A DNA stretch of 64,000 nucleotides from Paenibacillus silvestris (lineage in GTDB: Bacteria; Bacillota; Bacilli; Paenibacillales; NBRC-103111). The number at the start of each line of letters is the position of its first letter. The stretch's first letter is position 1. The stretch is from contig NZ_WTUZ01000022.1 in assembly GCF_009882985.1 (NCBI RefSeq), positions 843,065 to 907,064 of the forward strand, given 5' to 3'. The notes under the pieces were generated by a model. The model was not told the origin of the DNA. It was given only the letters and a program-made list of their open reading frames with translations, and did not search any database. Below are positions 1-7,939 of this stretch, in pieces. The position numbers were made by a program, and so were the translations under genes.

Positions 1-627
1 ATAGAGCGGCGGCAGCCACTCGAGCGGAATCTCCAACCGCTCGGCGACGGTCTGGGACCAGCTGCGGTGGGCGACGTCCAGCAGCAGCGTACCGCTTGCA
101 TCGGCCATGTCCATGCCGAATGCGCCCGTCAGGCGCAGCCTGACGTAGTCCTTCGGCAGCAGCAGATGCCGAACGCGAGCGTAGTTCTCCGGCTCATGCT
201 GCCGGAGCCAAATGACCTTGGGCGCGGTGAAGCCGGTTAGCGCCCGGTTGCCCGTAAGTCGACCGAGTTCGGCTTCGCCGACGGTCGACTCGATGTAAGC
301 GCACTGCTCAGCAGTGCGCTGGTCGCACCAGAGCAGCGCAGGTCGGATGACCTGCTGCGCCTCGTCAAGGAAGACCGACCCGTGCATCTGGCCGGAGAAG
401 CCAATACCTGCAACATCGCTGCCAGCGATGTTGGTTTTCGTTAAGAGCGCGTGGATACCTTGAATGGTGGCATTCCACCAGTCCTCCGGATGCTGCTCTG
501 CCCAACCAGGATGAGGCTGTTGGAGCGGATATTCAACGCTATGGCTCCCAATGACATTGCCTGAGTCATCTACAAGAATACATTTAACTGCAGAAGTTCC
601 TAAATCTAACCCCATAAAATACGACAT
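1..627 (-). CDS. xylB: Xylulokinase (FGGY kinase), 5' part only
   Basis: FGGY-family sugar kinase that would phosphorylate D-xylulose to xylulose-5-phosphate in the cytoplasm. The translated N-terminus starts MSYFMGLDLGTSAVK, the phosphate-binding loop of FGGY kinases. It continues with GFSGQMHGSVFLD and LLWCDQRT, a combination typical of XylB rather than of glycerol or gluconate kinases. The ATG at 627 follows AAAGGGTG at suitable spacing. Only the first 209 codons are in the window, so the C-terminal ATPase domain is not seen. The first 60 bases are about 67% GC by hand count, well above most of the window. An inverted repeat upstream (670-700) is a candidate operator. A xylose isomerase or XylR gene may lie outside the window. 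Confidence 0.88.
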   Translation of the reverse strand, partial: MSYFMGLDLGTSAVKCILVDDSGNVIGSHSVEYPLQQPHPGWAEQHPEDWWNATIQGIHALLTKTNIAGSDVAGIGFSGQMHGSVFLDEAQQVIRPALLWCDQRTAEQCAYIESTVGEAELGRLTGNRALTGFTAPKVIWLRQHEPENYARVRHLLLPKDYVRLRLTGAFGMDMADASGTLLLDVAHRSWSQTVAERLEIPLEWLPPLY

Positions 628-669
628 ATGCATTCACCCTTTGTTGAAAATAGAATGTTGTTCTCTACA

Positions 670-700
670 ATCTTTGTTTGTTTATTAAATATACAAAGAT
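670..700. promoter_or_regulatory. Inverted repeat upstream of xylB, candidate operator
   Basis: ATCTTTGT at 670-677 and ACAAAGAT at 693-700 form a perfect 8-base inverted repeat separated by 15 AT-rich bases, about 45 bases upstream of the xylulokinase start. The half-sites resemble the GTTTGT/ACAAAC arms of Bacillus XylR operators, but the spacing is not identical. A sugar-responsive repressor site is an inference. Confidence 0.4.
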
Positions 701-750
701 AGATTCTATATATTATTCGCACGAAAACATAAAATTCCTTCTTTATGATT

Positions 751-833
751 CAATTTTTTCGGTTTTCATTTTTTCATTTTTTCATTTTTCAATTTTAATT
801 TTCACTTTTTCGTTTTTCGCTTTTTCGTTTACT
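751..833. repeat. Low-complexity T-rich tract with TTTTTC periodicity
   Basis: About 80 bases between the xylulokinase promoter and the 3' end of the acetyltransferase gene are built from runs of T broken every 6-9 bases by C or CG, for example TTTTTTCATTTTTTCATTTT. The minus strand is therefore almost pure purine. A short reading frame through it is Phe/Ser-rich junk. It could act as bent DNA, an UP-element-like sequence or a weak minus-strand terminator; nothing in it looks coding. Confidence 0.6.
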
Positions 834-842
834 TGTTATTCG

Positions 843-1343
843 TTATTGCCAGATCAAATTCATTTCGTGCCATTGGACGCCACCATGTTCAGATGCTGAT
901 GGGGCGATGTACCGAAAACCATTTTTTTCATAGAATGAAATCAAATGTTCTTCACACATTAAAACAATACCTTGTAAGCCTTCTTCTTTGGTTATTCTAA
1001 TCACTTCTTGGAGGAGATTTGTGGCGACGCCCTGCCGTTGATAATCTGGATGAACGGCAATTGTAAGTAAACAAAAATAACTGCCGTTAATATCATAATC
1101 AACGCCCTGCTTGATACTCTCATCTGCGAGGTCGTTGTGATTTAGTCTTACACCATTGGCAACACCAATTATTAGTTGTTCTGCATGTGCATCGGATTCA
1201 GCTACCAGAAAAAAGGGGGCAAACACTTCCATCCTCATCCGAAAAGCTTCCCATGTAGCAGCGGACTCTTTCGTATACACACTTATTTCAATGTTATGGG
1301 CTGCTTTCAAGTCAAGATCATTGGCAATAGGACGAATATTCAT
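843..1343 (-). CDS. GNAT-family N-acetyltransferase
   Basis: Predicted 166-residue acetyltransferase of the GNAT superfamily. The acetyl-CoA pyrophosphate loop is visible as VHPDYQRQGVATNLLQ, followed by the beta-strand/helix LISFYEKNGF that usually forms the C-terminal wall of the substrate pocket. The acceptor cannot be named. I place the start at the ATG at 1343 (MNIRPI) because it has GAGGAG 12 bases upstream; the ATG 12 codons earlier has no ribosome binding site. It is divergent from the manganese transporter gene with about 160 bases between. The N-terminal half, with a WEAFR segment, resembles other Bacillales GNATs of unknown substrate. Confidence 0.82.
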   Translation of the reverse strand: MNIRPIANDLDLKAAHNIEISVYTKESAATWEAFRMRMEVFAPFFLVAESDAHAEQLIIGVANGVRLNHNDLADESIKQGVDYDINGSYFCLLTIAVHPDYQRQGVATNLLQEVIRITKEEGLQGIVLMCEEHLISFYEKNGFRYIAPSASEHGGVQWHEMNLIWQ

Positions 1344-1440
1344 GGTTGATACTAGCTCCTCTGTGTATGTTTTTCCCATGGGAAAATTTATTTCGTATGC
1401 ACATAAGTGTTTGCCTATAGCATAGTATGGGTTTATGTAG

Positions 1441-1474
1441 TATAATTCAAATAAAATGTTTCCCTAGGACAACA
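1441..1474 (+). promoter_or_regulatory. mntH promoter -10 and MntR-like operator
   Basis: TATAAT at 1441-1446 is followed at 1457-1474 by an 18-base imperfect palindrome, TGTTTCCCTAGGACAACA, with 14 of 18 positions symmetric. Its core agrees at 12 of 16 positions with the Bacillus subtilis MntR box as I remember it (TTTGCCTTAAGGAAAC, read on the opposite strand). It would overlap the transcription start, the expected place for Mn2+-dependent repression. No good -35 is seen at 17 bases. Confidence 0.65.
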
Positions 1475-1504
1475 TTATTGGTCTTACGAAAGAAGGAGAT
1501 ATGT

Positions 1505-2854
1505 ATGGCAGTAGCATATAAAGAAGCTGAGCATGAAGGTGAAGGCTGGAAAGGCAAATCCTCCATGCCTAGCTTACCTGAGGTTCATCAGAGTATGCCA
1601 GTACCCAAAAAAGCGGGATTTTTCCGTAAATTGCTTGCATTCGTAGGTCCTGGCTATCTCGTTGCTGTAGGGTATATGGATCCTGGTAACTGGGCTACGG
1701 ATTTAGCTGGCGGTTCCAAGTTTGGATATACGCTTTTGTCTGTGATCTTAATTTCAAACCTGATGGCTATTCTCTTGCAGGCGTTGGCTGGTCGCTTAGG
1801 TATTGTTACAGGCCGTGACTTGGCGCAAGCGTGTCGGGATCATTATAGCAAACCTGTTTCGTTCGTACTATGGATTCTATGTGAGTTAGCGATTGCTGCC
1901 TGTGATTTGGCAGAAGTAATCGGTGCGGCGATTGCCTTGAACCTGCTGTTTGGGATTCCGTTAATTTATGGCGTTATATTAACGGCATTAGACGTCCTTT
2001 TAGTTCTTATGCTTCAAAAAAGAGGCTTTCGTTACATTGAAGCCATGGTTATTAGTTTGATTGCACTTATCACTTTTTGTTTTGTAATGGAACTTATATT
2101 TTCACAACCGGATTTTGCAGCTGTAGCAGCGGGATTCATTCCTACAACTGAAATTGTCACTAATCCTGCAATGTTATATATTGCTCTTGGTATTTTGGGG
2201 GCGACAGTTATGCCTCATAATTTATATTTGCATTCTTCGATCGTTCAAACACGTAAAATTGAGCCTACTATCAAAGGCAAACGAGAGGCAATTAAATTCG
2301 CAACGATTGACTCTACTGTGGCCTTAATGCTTGCTTTATTCGTTAATGCGGCTATTCTGATTCTTTCTGCAGCAGCTTTTCATTCAGCAGGTACAGAAGT
2401 AGCTGAAATCCAGGATGCCTATCATCTCTTGGGTCCTATGTTAGGTACTGGAGCCGCGAGTATTTTATTTGCAGTTGCCTTGCTAGCCTCAGGGCAAAAT
2501 TCAACGCTGACTGGTACATTAGCCGGGCAAATTGTAATGGAAGGCTTTCTAAACATTCGTCTTTCACCATGGCTTCGTCGTTTGATCACAAGGTTGATTG
2601 CTATTATACCTGCGGTAATTGTGATTGGCATTTATGGGGAAAGTGGCGCGACGGATTTGCTCATTCTAAGTCAAGTCATCCTGTCCTTGCAGCTTTCCTT
2701 TGCGGTCATTCCGCTAGTGAAGTTTACCTCTGATCGTAAAAAAATGGGTGAGCTCATCACACCGAAGTGGATGATCGTGCTTAGTTGGTTCGTAGCGGTA
2801 TTAATTGCTGCTCTAAATGCCTATTTGCTTTATAGTACCTTTTTTGGTAATTAA
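1505..2854 (+). CDS. mntH: Nramp-family Mn2+/metal ion transporter
   Basis: Proton-coupled divalent metal importer of the Nramp family, 449 residues with about 11 membrane segments. The first membrane helix carries GYMDPGNWATDLAGGS, the DPGN metal-binding motif. The TM6 metal-binding motif is ATVMPHNLYLHS, the MPH signature. Start chosen at the ATG at 1505, preceded by AAGGAG with 8-base spacing; the in-frame extension upstream to 1427 runs through the promoter and operator. The cytoplasmic N-terminus (about 50 residues, KEAEHEGEGWKGKSS) is longer than in E. coli MntH and hydrophilic. The MntR-like box at the promoter fits manganese-responsive repression. Confidence 0.93.
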   Translation: MAVAYKEAEHEGEGWKGKSSMPSLPEVHQSMPVPKKAGFFRKLLAFVGPGYLVAVGYMDPGNWATDLAGGSKFGYTLLSVILISNLMAILLQALAGRLGIVTGRDLAQACRDHYSKPVSFVLWILCELAIAACDLAEVIGAAIALNLLFGIPLIYGVILTALDVLLVLMLQKRGFRYIEAMVISLIALITFCFVMELIFSQPDFAAVAAGFIPTTEIVTNPAMLYIALGILGATVMPHNLYLHSSIVQTRKIEPTIKGKREAIKFATIDSTVALMLALFVNAAILILSAAAFHSAGTEVAEIQDAYHLLGPMLGTGAASILFAVALLASGQNSTLTGTLAGQIVMEGFLNIRLSPWLRRLITRLIAIIPAVIVIGIYGESGATDLLILSQVILSLQLSFAVIPLVKFTSDRKKMGELITPKWMIVLSWFVAVLIAALNAYLLYSTFFGN

Positions 2855-2999
2855 TGATTAAATCTTTCAGGAAGGCTGTGGAGTAATCCTATCGTTTTCA
2901 TTTTCCCTCTTTTTCTTATTCCTAAACAGTGGTAATATAGAGGACAGTGTAGAGAAGGCAAGCGGTCTAAATGCACTTCATTGAAGGGGGAAAAGGCTT

Positions 3000-3389
3000 T
3001 TGCTTAAGAGAACTTTAATCGGATTACTTCGCAGTCACGAAACGACCGGAGATAAAGCCAAAGATCCTTTGCTTAAAACAAGGTATTATAAGCTTTCCAA
3101 AGAGCAAGTTTGGGAAGAGGTCACGGCTGTTTTGAAGAAGACACCAGGTTATAAGCTGCTCCACGAAGTCCAAAGTGTAGGCGAGATTCTCGCTGAACGC
3201 AAAACAATGACAGGCAGGACACAGGATGTTACTTTGACACTGTTCGGGATTAATCCCGTGAAAACGGCAGTGGATATATATTCAGCATCCCGCGGCTCGA
3301 TGGGGGACCTAGGTTCCAACTACCGTACGATTATAGATATTTATAAACAATTAGACCGTAAACTAGCTCAATATAAGATTGAAGGATAA
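3000..3389 (+). CDS. DUF1499-like protein
   Basis: Small 129-residue protein, probably cytoplasmic, with no signal peptide or membrane helix. It begins at a TTG at 3000, placed 9 bases after a GGGGG run. The central part (YYKLSKEQVWEEVTAVLKK) followed by a beta-rich stretch and ending in SRGSMGDLGSNYRTI resembles the DUF1499 family, whose members share a D-x-G-x-N-x-R-I tail. Function of the family is unknown. It stands alone between mntH and the terminator shared with tpx, so context gives little help. Confidence 0.6.
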   Translation: MLKRTLIGLLRSHETTGDKAKDPLLKTRYYKLSKEQVWEEVTAVLKKTPGYKLLHEVQSVGEILAERKTMTGRTQDVTLTLFGINPVKTAVDIYSASRGSMGDLGSNYRTIIDIYKQLDRKLAQYKIEG

Positions 3390-3390
3390 T

Positions 3391-3430
3391 AAAAACAGCA
3401 GGGAAGCTTGGCCTCCTTGCTGTTTTATTT
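3391..3430. terminator. Bidirectional terminator between DUF1499 gene and tpx
   Basis: AAAACAGCA pairs with TGCTGTTTT around a 15-20-base loop, with A-run and T-run on both sides, so it can serve the two convergent genes. Confidence 0.8.
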
Positions 3431-3437
3431 GTTTCTA

Positions 3438-3956
3438 TTAGATTAATTTTTTAACAGCTGCAACAGCTGCTTCGTAGTTAGGGTGAGCAGTCATTTCGCC
3501 CAGGTATTCCACGTATTGTACGGTATCGTTAGCATCGATAACGAAGATTGAACGCATATCAAGTTGAAGTTCTTTGATCAATACGCCATATGCTTCACCG
3601 AAGGATTTTGTTTTGTAATCGGACAAAGTGATAACTTTATCGATTCCAGCTGCGCCACACCAACGGGATTGTGCGAAAGGAAGGTCAACGCTGATTGTCA
3701 GTACAGTAACATTATCGCCAAGGCCAGCTGCTTCTTCATTGAAGCGGCGAGTTTGTGCGTCACAAACGCCTGTGTCCAAGGATGGAACTACGCTGATCAG
3801 TTTTACTTTACCAGCATAATCTGCCAAGGTTACTTGTGTCATCAAGTCTTTGTTAACAGTGAAGTCAGGTGCTTTGTCACCTACTTTAATTTCAGGTCCT
3901 ACCAAGGTGATCGGATTGCCTTTGATTGTAGCAACACCAGTACGGTCTTGAGCCAT
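3438..3956 (-). CDS. tpx: Thiol peroxidase Tpx (atypical 2-Cys peroxiredoxin)
   Basis: Reduces H2O2 and organic hydroperoxides using thioredoxin. The 172-residue product has the peroxidatic motif PSLDTGVCDAQTRRF, with the Thr/Cys pair of Tpx, and the resolving cysteine in SRWCGA about 34 residues later. Start taken at 3956 (MAQDRTGVATIKG), which has GGAGGAAC directly upstream. A longer frame reaching 4112 runs back through the divergent promoter and is rejected. It is divergent from a LysR regulator with overlapping -35 regions, suggesting (inference) redox or LysR control of tpx. Confidence 0.95.
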   Translation of the reverse strand: MAQDRTGVATIKGNPITLVGPEIKVGDKAPDFTVNKDLMTQVTLADYAGKVKLISVVPSLDTGVCDAQTRRFNEEAAGLGDNVTVLTISVDLPFAQSRWCGAAGIDKVITLSDYKTKSFGEAYGVLIKELQLDMRSIFVIDANDTVQYVEYLGEMTAHPNYEAAVAAVKKLI

Positions 3957-4002
3957 TTGAACAGTTCCTCCTTTGATTTCCATGCAATTTAACAACTTTT
4001 TC

Positions 4003-4054
4003 ATTATAAGCTTTTTGAAGTTAGGTTGTCCAATTGAAGATGTGAGGCTATAAT
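4003..4054. promoter_or_regulatory. Overlapping divergent promoters of tpx and lysR-type gene
   Basis: Plus strand: TTGTCC at 4026-4031, 17 bases, TATAAT at 4049-4054 for the regulator. Minus strand: -35 TTGGAC covering 4028-4033, 19 bases, -10 TATAAT covering 4003-4008 for tpx. The two -35 hexamers overlap by four bases, so RNA polymerase binding at one should exclude the other. Confidence 0.6.
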
Positions 4055-4116
4055 TTAAATGCATAAAATGTTGACAGATTCGTAATCCTGTAAGAAAAGT
4101 CGGGGGATTCATCCAA

Positions 4117-5001
4117 GTGGAATTAAGACAATTGCAGTATTTTGTGAAAGTTGCAAGAAAGCAGCACGTAACGCAAGCCGCAGAAGAAATGCATGTGGCT
4201 CAGTCGGCTGTTAGCCGCCAAATTCATCTATTGGAAGAGGAACTTGGCGTAAATTTATTTGTTCAAAAGGGACGTAATCTGCATCTGACATCGGTTGGTC
4301 ACTTATTTCTAAGCCGCATCGAGGGGATATTGACGGATTTGGAGCGCGCTGTTGGTGAGATGCATGAATTTCTCGATCCGGAGGCAGGGGAAATTCGGAT
4401 TGGTTTTCCGCACAGCATGGTCATTAATCTGCTGCCTGCTGTTGTCGCGTCTTTTAAAAAAGATCATCCTAATGTTAAATTTCGACTTCGGCAAGGGACG
4501 TACACGTCTTTGATTCGGGATGTAACGAAAGGTGAGATTGATCTCGCATTTATCTCGCCATTTCCAGAGTCACACGAGCATGTGACAGGTGAATTATTAC
4601 TGACTGAAGAATTGTATGCGATTATCCCAGCCAATCATATCCTTGTTGATTACACATCGATTCGACTCGAGCAGTTGAAACATGAGAATTTTGTAATGTT
4701 TAGTGAAGAATATACGCTGCGCTCTATTGTCATGGAGGCATGCTTGAAGGCGGGGTTCGTCCCGAAAATTGAATTTGAGGGAGAAGAGACGGACACAATT
4801 CGTGGTCTCGTTGCCGCGGGGATGGGGGTTAGCTTGTTGCCTGCGATGGCGTTAATAGAAGGCGGGCAAATGCAGCCTGCCAAAATCCGTGTTACGGATC
4901 CGCAGGTGACTCGTACAGTTGGTTTGATAAGCCGGAAAGGCGAGAAGCTTCCATTAGTAGCTGAAGTTTTCAGACGCTTTCTGCAAGAGTATTTCCAATA
5001 A
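4117..5001 (+). CDS. LysR-family transcriptional regulator
   Basis: 294-residue DNA-binding regulator. The N-terminal winged helix-turn-helix (residues 1-60: MELRQLQYFVKVARK, then TQAAEEMHVAQSAVSRQIHLLEEELG) is classic LysR. Residues 90-290 form the periplasmic-binding-protein-like effector domain. The start is a GTG at 4117 with CGGGGG upstream. It is transcribed divergently from tpx, and LysR proteins usually control the divergent neighbour and themselves. Effector unknown. Closest by appearance to the GltC/CynR/YwbI type; an OxyR-like role is possible, but the two-cysteine redox switch of OxyR is not evident (a single Cys in EACLKAGF). Confidence 0.9.
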   Translation: MELRQLQYFVKVARKQHVTQAAEEMHVAQSAVSRQIHLLEEELGVNLFVQKGRNLHLTSVGHLFLSRIEGILTDLERAVGEMHEFLDPEAGEIRIGFPHSMVINLLPAVVASFKKDHPNVKFRLRQGTYTSLIRDVTKGEIDLAFISPFPESHEHVTGELLLTEELYAIIPANHILVDYTSIRLEQLKHENFVMFSEEYTLRSIVMEACLKAGFVPKIEFEGEETDTIRGLVAAGMGVSLLPAMALIEGGQMQPAKIRVTDPQVTRTVGLISRKGEKLPLVAEVFRRFLQEYFQ

Positions 5002-5003
5002 TA

Positions 5004-5055
5004 AAAGCTCTCCTTGTGCGCTGCTTACGCTGCAGCACCATGGAGAGCTTTCTTT
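5004..5055. terminator. Bidirectional terminator between lysR-type gene and Zn-peptidase gene
   Basis: AAAGCTCTCC and GGAGAGCTTT form a 10-bp stem at 5004-5013 and 5042-5051 with an internal secondary hairpin in the loop and T/A runs on either side. Confidence 0.75.
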
Positions 5056-5056
5056 A

Positions 5057-5749
5057 TTAATCGTCGTTGTTGCGACCGCTAAATATCATGACATATTTCA
5101 GTAACTCCAGTACGGAAATTAACGCTGCCGCGACATAAGTCAGGGCCGCTGCGTTGAGGACCTTGGCTACTCCGCGTTCTTCTTGATTGGAGATGAAGCC
5201 TTCGGAGACCATCAAATTGCGGGCTCTGGAGCTAGCGTTGAATTCAACTGGCAGAGTGACTAGTTGAAAGGCGACTGCTGCTGCGAAAAAGATAATGCCC
5301 AGACCGAGAAGCCATGGAATCTGTTGGAACAAGAAGCCAGCTATTATTAAGAGAGGGGCGACACCAGATGCAAAGTTCACGACTGGGAACATGTAATGTC
5401 TTGCAACGAGCATTGGATAATGTACTTTGTGCTGAATCGCATGCCCAACTTCATGACAGGCGACGGAAATGGCTGATATGGAGCTTTGATAGTAGACAGG
5501 CTCTGATAGACGCACAACTCTAGCCATCGGGTCATAGTGGTCTGTTAACGTGCCTCGTACGGCTTCAACAGGGACATCGTAGAGCCCATTGGCATCTAGC
5601 ATCCGGCGTGCAGCCTGAGCGCCTGTCATACCTGAATAGACAGGGACACTAGACCATTTGTTGAAGGTTCCGCGAACTCTGAACGAAGCCCACAAAGAAA
5701 GAGCGAATGCAATAATAATGAGAAAATCCATTGGGTGAAAAAATAACAT
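5057..5749 (-). CDS. YugP-type membrane zinc metallopeptidase
   Basis: 230-residue integral membrane protein of the zinc-dependent peptidase family that includes B. subtilis YugP. The zinc-binding motif HEVGHAIQH sits near residue 100, and four hydrophobic segments are visible (MDFLIIIAFALSLWASF at the N-terminus, two in the middle around PLLIIAGFLF and LGLGIIFFAAAVAF, and one near the C-terminus around AALISVLELLKYV). A helper motif VEFNASSRA follows the third segment and would supply the third zinc ligand. Substrate unknown. It lies 21 bases downstream of the merR-type gene on the same strand and is probably co-transcribed with it. Confidence 0.85.
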   Translation of the reverse strand: MLFFHPMDFLIIIAFALSLWASFRVRGTFNKWSSVPVYSGMTGAQAARRMLDANGLYDVPVEAVRGTLTDHYDPMARVVRLSEPVYYQSSISAISVACHEVGHAIQHKVHYPMLVARHYMFPVVNFASGVAPLLIIAGFLFQQIPWLLGLGIIFFAAAVAFQLVTLPVEFNASSRARNLMVSEGFISNQEERGVAKVLNAAALTYVAAALISVLELLKYVMIFSGRNNDD

Positions 5750-5770
5750 TTCACACGCCTCCGTAATTCG

Positions 5771-6211
5771 TTATGAGAACGGATTTTTACCTAGAAGAAC
5801 AATTAACGCTTCAATGCATGCTGCAGTTGGCTGCGTAAGTATGCGATAAAGCTTTTTAAGTTGATTTGGCTTCAGCTGTTGGATGATTGGCCCAAGTTCT
5901 TTGGCTTCCTTCATTAACTGTTCAAGATGAAGCTGGATAGATGTCAGCTTATCTCTCACTGTATCATCCGGGGATACTTTGCTCCATTGTTGTAAGTTTG
6001 CTTTGATCTCCTCTAAGGTATACTTCTCGTTCTTCATTGTTTCAATACGTTTAAGTCGATTCAAAGTTTCATCGCTATAAAGGCGGTAGTTCGTATCGGA
6101 TCTCTTCTCTGGCTCGATTAAGTTAAGCTTGGTGTAGTAATCAATGGTTCGAGAACTAACATCGGCAAGTTTGGCTAGTTCTCCGATTTTGTATAGCTTC
6201 TCATTCTCCAT
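5771..6211 (-). CDS. MerR-family transcriptional regulator
   Basis: 146 residues: N-terminal winged HTH (LYKIGELAKLADVSSRTIDYY, then the NYRLYSDETLNRLKRI wing) followed by a coiled-coil dimerisation helix and a short C-terminal segment with one cysteine (ACIEALIVLL). The ATG at 6211 has AGGGGTGA upstream. The effector domain is too small for a large-ligand BmrR-type regulator, so the signal is unknown. A promoter on the same strand at 6262-6291 would read merR then the Zn-peptidase. Only one cysteine argues against a classic Hg/Cu/Zn-responsive MerR. Confidence 0.87.
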   Translation of the reverse strand: MENEKLYKIGELAKLADVSSRTIDYYTKLNLIEPEKRSDTNYRLYSDETLNRLKRIETMKNEKYTLEEIKANLQQWSKVSPDDTVRDKLTSIQLHLEQLMKEAKELGPIIQQLKPNQLKKLYRILTQPTAACIEALIVLLGKNPFS

Positions 6212-6261
6212 GTTTCATTCACCCCTACTCCAATGTCATATAATAAATTGCTTCTATAATA

Positions 6262-6291
6262 ATGATACCTGATTATAAACCGTACAGTCAA
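6262..6291 (-). promoter_or_regulatory. Promoter of merR-Zn-peptidase pair
   Basis: On the minus strand TTGACT (6286-6291) is followed after 18 bases by TATCAT (6262-6267). The slightly long spacer is compatible with MerR-type activation. The whole gap 6212-6515 otherwise holds only this promoter, the divergent amt promoter and its GlnR box. Confidence 0.5.
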
Positions 6292-6431
6292 ACGTGATGC
6301 TTATTATACCTGACAGGGGTTATAAGATAGGAATCTTAACATTTTTAACTAAAAATTAACGAAAACACGAATTATGCCTGTTCGATGTCAGGTTATTTTT
6401 CGTTTTTTTCATTTTTTTAGAGAAAATCCTA

Positions 6432-6460
6432 TTGTCAAACCCATATAACCTGTATATAAT
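6432..6460 (+). promoter_or_regulatory. amt promoter
   Basis: TTGTCA at 6432-6437, exactly 17 bases, then a perfect TATAAT at 6455-6460, predicting a start near 6467 and a leader of about 50 bases before the amt ATG. Strong SigA-type promoter by inspection. Confidence 0.75.
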
Positions 6461-6481
6461 GACATTAAGAGTTTCATTACA

Positions 6482-6498
6482 TGTTATTTAATCTAACA
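6482..6498 (+). promoter_or_regulatory. GlnR/TnrA operator in the amt leader
   Basis: TGTTA-TTTAATC-TAACA is a perfect match to the TGTNA-N7-TNACA consensus of GlnR and TnrA, and its arms are perfectly complementary. It lies about 15-31 bases downstream of the predicted transcription start, a position suited to repression, not to TnrA-style activation near -49. Nitrogen control of the three-gene operon follows as inference. Confidence 0.8.
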
Positions 6499-6515
6499 TT
6501 AAAGGAAGTGGTCGT

Positions 6516-7901
6516 ATGGTTAAGAAGTTGTTGTTAGCTTTTGGTGTCATGGCCTTGTTGTTCCCTACTCTCGCATTTGCCGCAGATGAAGCAACAGTGC
6601 CCCAATTGCAAAGTGCAATCGATGCCGTTTGGGTCATGTTAGCCGCAATTTTAGTAATCTTCATGCAAGCTGGTTTCGCCTTATTAGAAGCAGGGTCGAC
6701 TAGAATGAAAAATGCCGGTCACGTAGCCGGTAAAACAATCTTAACATTCGGATTATGTGCTATTGCTTTCTGGGCTGTTGGCTTCGGTTTCGCCTTCGGT
6801 GACGGAAATGCTTTCTTCGGGACAACAGGGTTCTTCGTTACAGGCTTGGAAGATCAAGCTGCAGCGTCATTCGGTTCCTTATCCTTCTCTGATGTGCCAA
6901 TCGGCATCAAGTTCTTATTCCAACTAGCTTTCGCAGGTGTATCCTTGGCGATTGCTTGGGGGGGATTTGCAGAAAGAGCAAAGCTTCCGGTTTACTTTAT
7001 CTTCGGAATTCTGTTCACTGTAGTTATTTATCCAATCGTTGCTCACTGGGTATGGGGCGGCGGCTGGTTGAGCAAGCTTGGTATGCAAGATTTCGCGGGT
7101 TCAACAGTCGTTCACTTACAAGGTGCGACAGCAGCTTTGGTAGCAACAATCTTGTTAAAACCACGTATTGGCAAATATAATAAAGATAAAACGCCAAACC
7201 TTATTCCTGGTCATAACCAAGTGTTGTCTGTTCTCGGTGTTATCATCCTTTGGATCGGTTGGTTCGGATTCAACCCAGGTAGTACACTAAGTGCAATGAA
7301 TGATGGATTCTTCGGTTATATCGCGTTGACAACGAATATGGCTGCTGCGGCAGGCGGCGTTGCAGCACTGATTATATCTTGGATGTACTTTGGTAAAGCT
7401 GATATTCCTAGCATGTTGAACGGTGTTCTTGCGGCACTTGTTGCGATTACTGCAGCTTGTGCGTTCGTAGACACTTGGGCAGCAATTGTTATCGGAGCAG
7501 TGGCAGGTATCGTTACATTCTTCACAGCACAATGGTTTGAAAGAGCGGGTATCGACGATCCAATCTACGCTTTCTCTGTACATGGTATCGCTGGTATCTG
7601 GGGTACACTTTCCACGGGTCTATTCGCAACGCCTGAACTTTCTGCTAAAGTTGGTGTAGGTGGTGCGGGGTTATTCTACGGTGGCGGTTTGCACCAATTA
7701 GGTATTCAAGCGCTTGGTGTTTTCGGAGCATTAGCATTCGTGCTTGTTCTTTCCTTCATTATCTTAGGAATTCTTAAAGCTACAGTTGGTTTACGTGTAA
7801 CAGAAGAAGAAGAAATCATTGGTCTGGATTTGTCTGAACATGGTTCATACGGCTACCCAGAACAAATGAAAAAAGCAGCTCAAAACGGCGTGTCCGTTTA
7901 A
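6516..7901 (+). CDS. amt: Ammonium transporter Amt
   Basis: 461-residue Amt/Rh-family ammonium channel. A cleavable-looking signal segment (residues 1-22, ending LAFAAD) is followed by about 11 membrane helices. The signature GFAERAKLPVYF and the twin pore histidines (H in STVVHLQG and H in FSVHGIAGIWGT) are present, as is the cytoplasmic C-terminal tail EEEEIIGLDLSEHGSYGYPE that normally contacts PII proteins. The ATG at 6516 has AAAGGAAGTGG upstream. No glnK/PII gene follows; the next gene, 38 bases downstream, is a GlnD-like nucleotidyltransferase. The leader has a GlnR box. Confidence 0.95.
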   Translation: MVKKLLLAFGVMALLFPTLAFAADEATVPQLQSAIDAVWVMLAAILVIFMQAGFALLEAGSTRMKNAGHVAGKTILTFGLCAIAFWAVGFGFAFGDGNAFFGTTGFFVTGLEDQAAASFGSLSFSDVPIGIKFLFQLAFAGVSLAIAWGGFAERAKLPVYFIFGILFTVVIYPIVAHWVWGGGWLSKLGMQDFAGSTVVHLQGATAALVATILLKPRIGKYNKDKTPNLIPGHNQVLSVLGVIILWIGWFGFNPGSTLSAMNDGFFGYIALTTNMAAAAGGVAALIISWMYFGKADIPSMLNGVLAALVAITAACAFVDTWAAIVIGAVAGIVTFFTAQWFERAGIDDPIYAFSVHGIAGIWGTLSTGLFATPELSAKVGVGGAGLFYGGGLHQLGIQALGVFGALAFVLVLSFIILGILKATVGLRVTEEEEIIGLDLSEHGSYGYPEQMKKAAQNGVSV

Positions 7902-7939
7902 TATCACATAACTTTCTACTTGGGCAAAGGGGATGCAAC

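Noticed and set aside
678..899. Plus-strand frame of 73 codons in the T-rich gap
   Set aside because: Phe/Ser low-complexity translation of a T-rich tract, no ribosome site, and it runs into the acetyltransferase gene.
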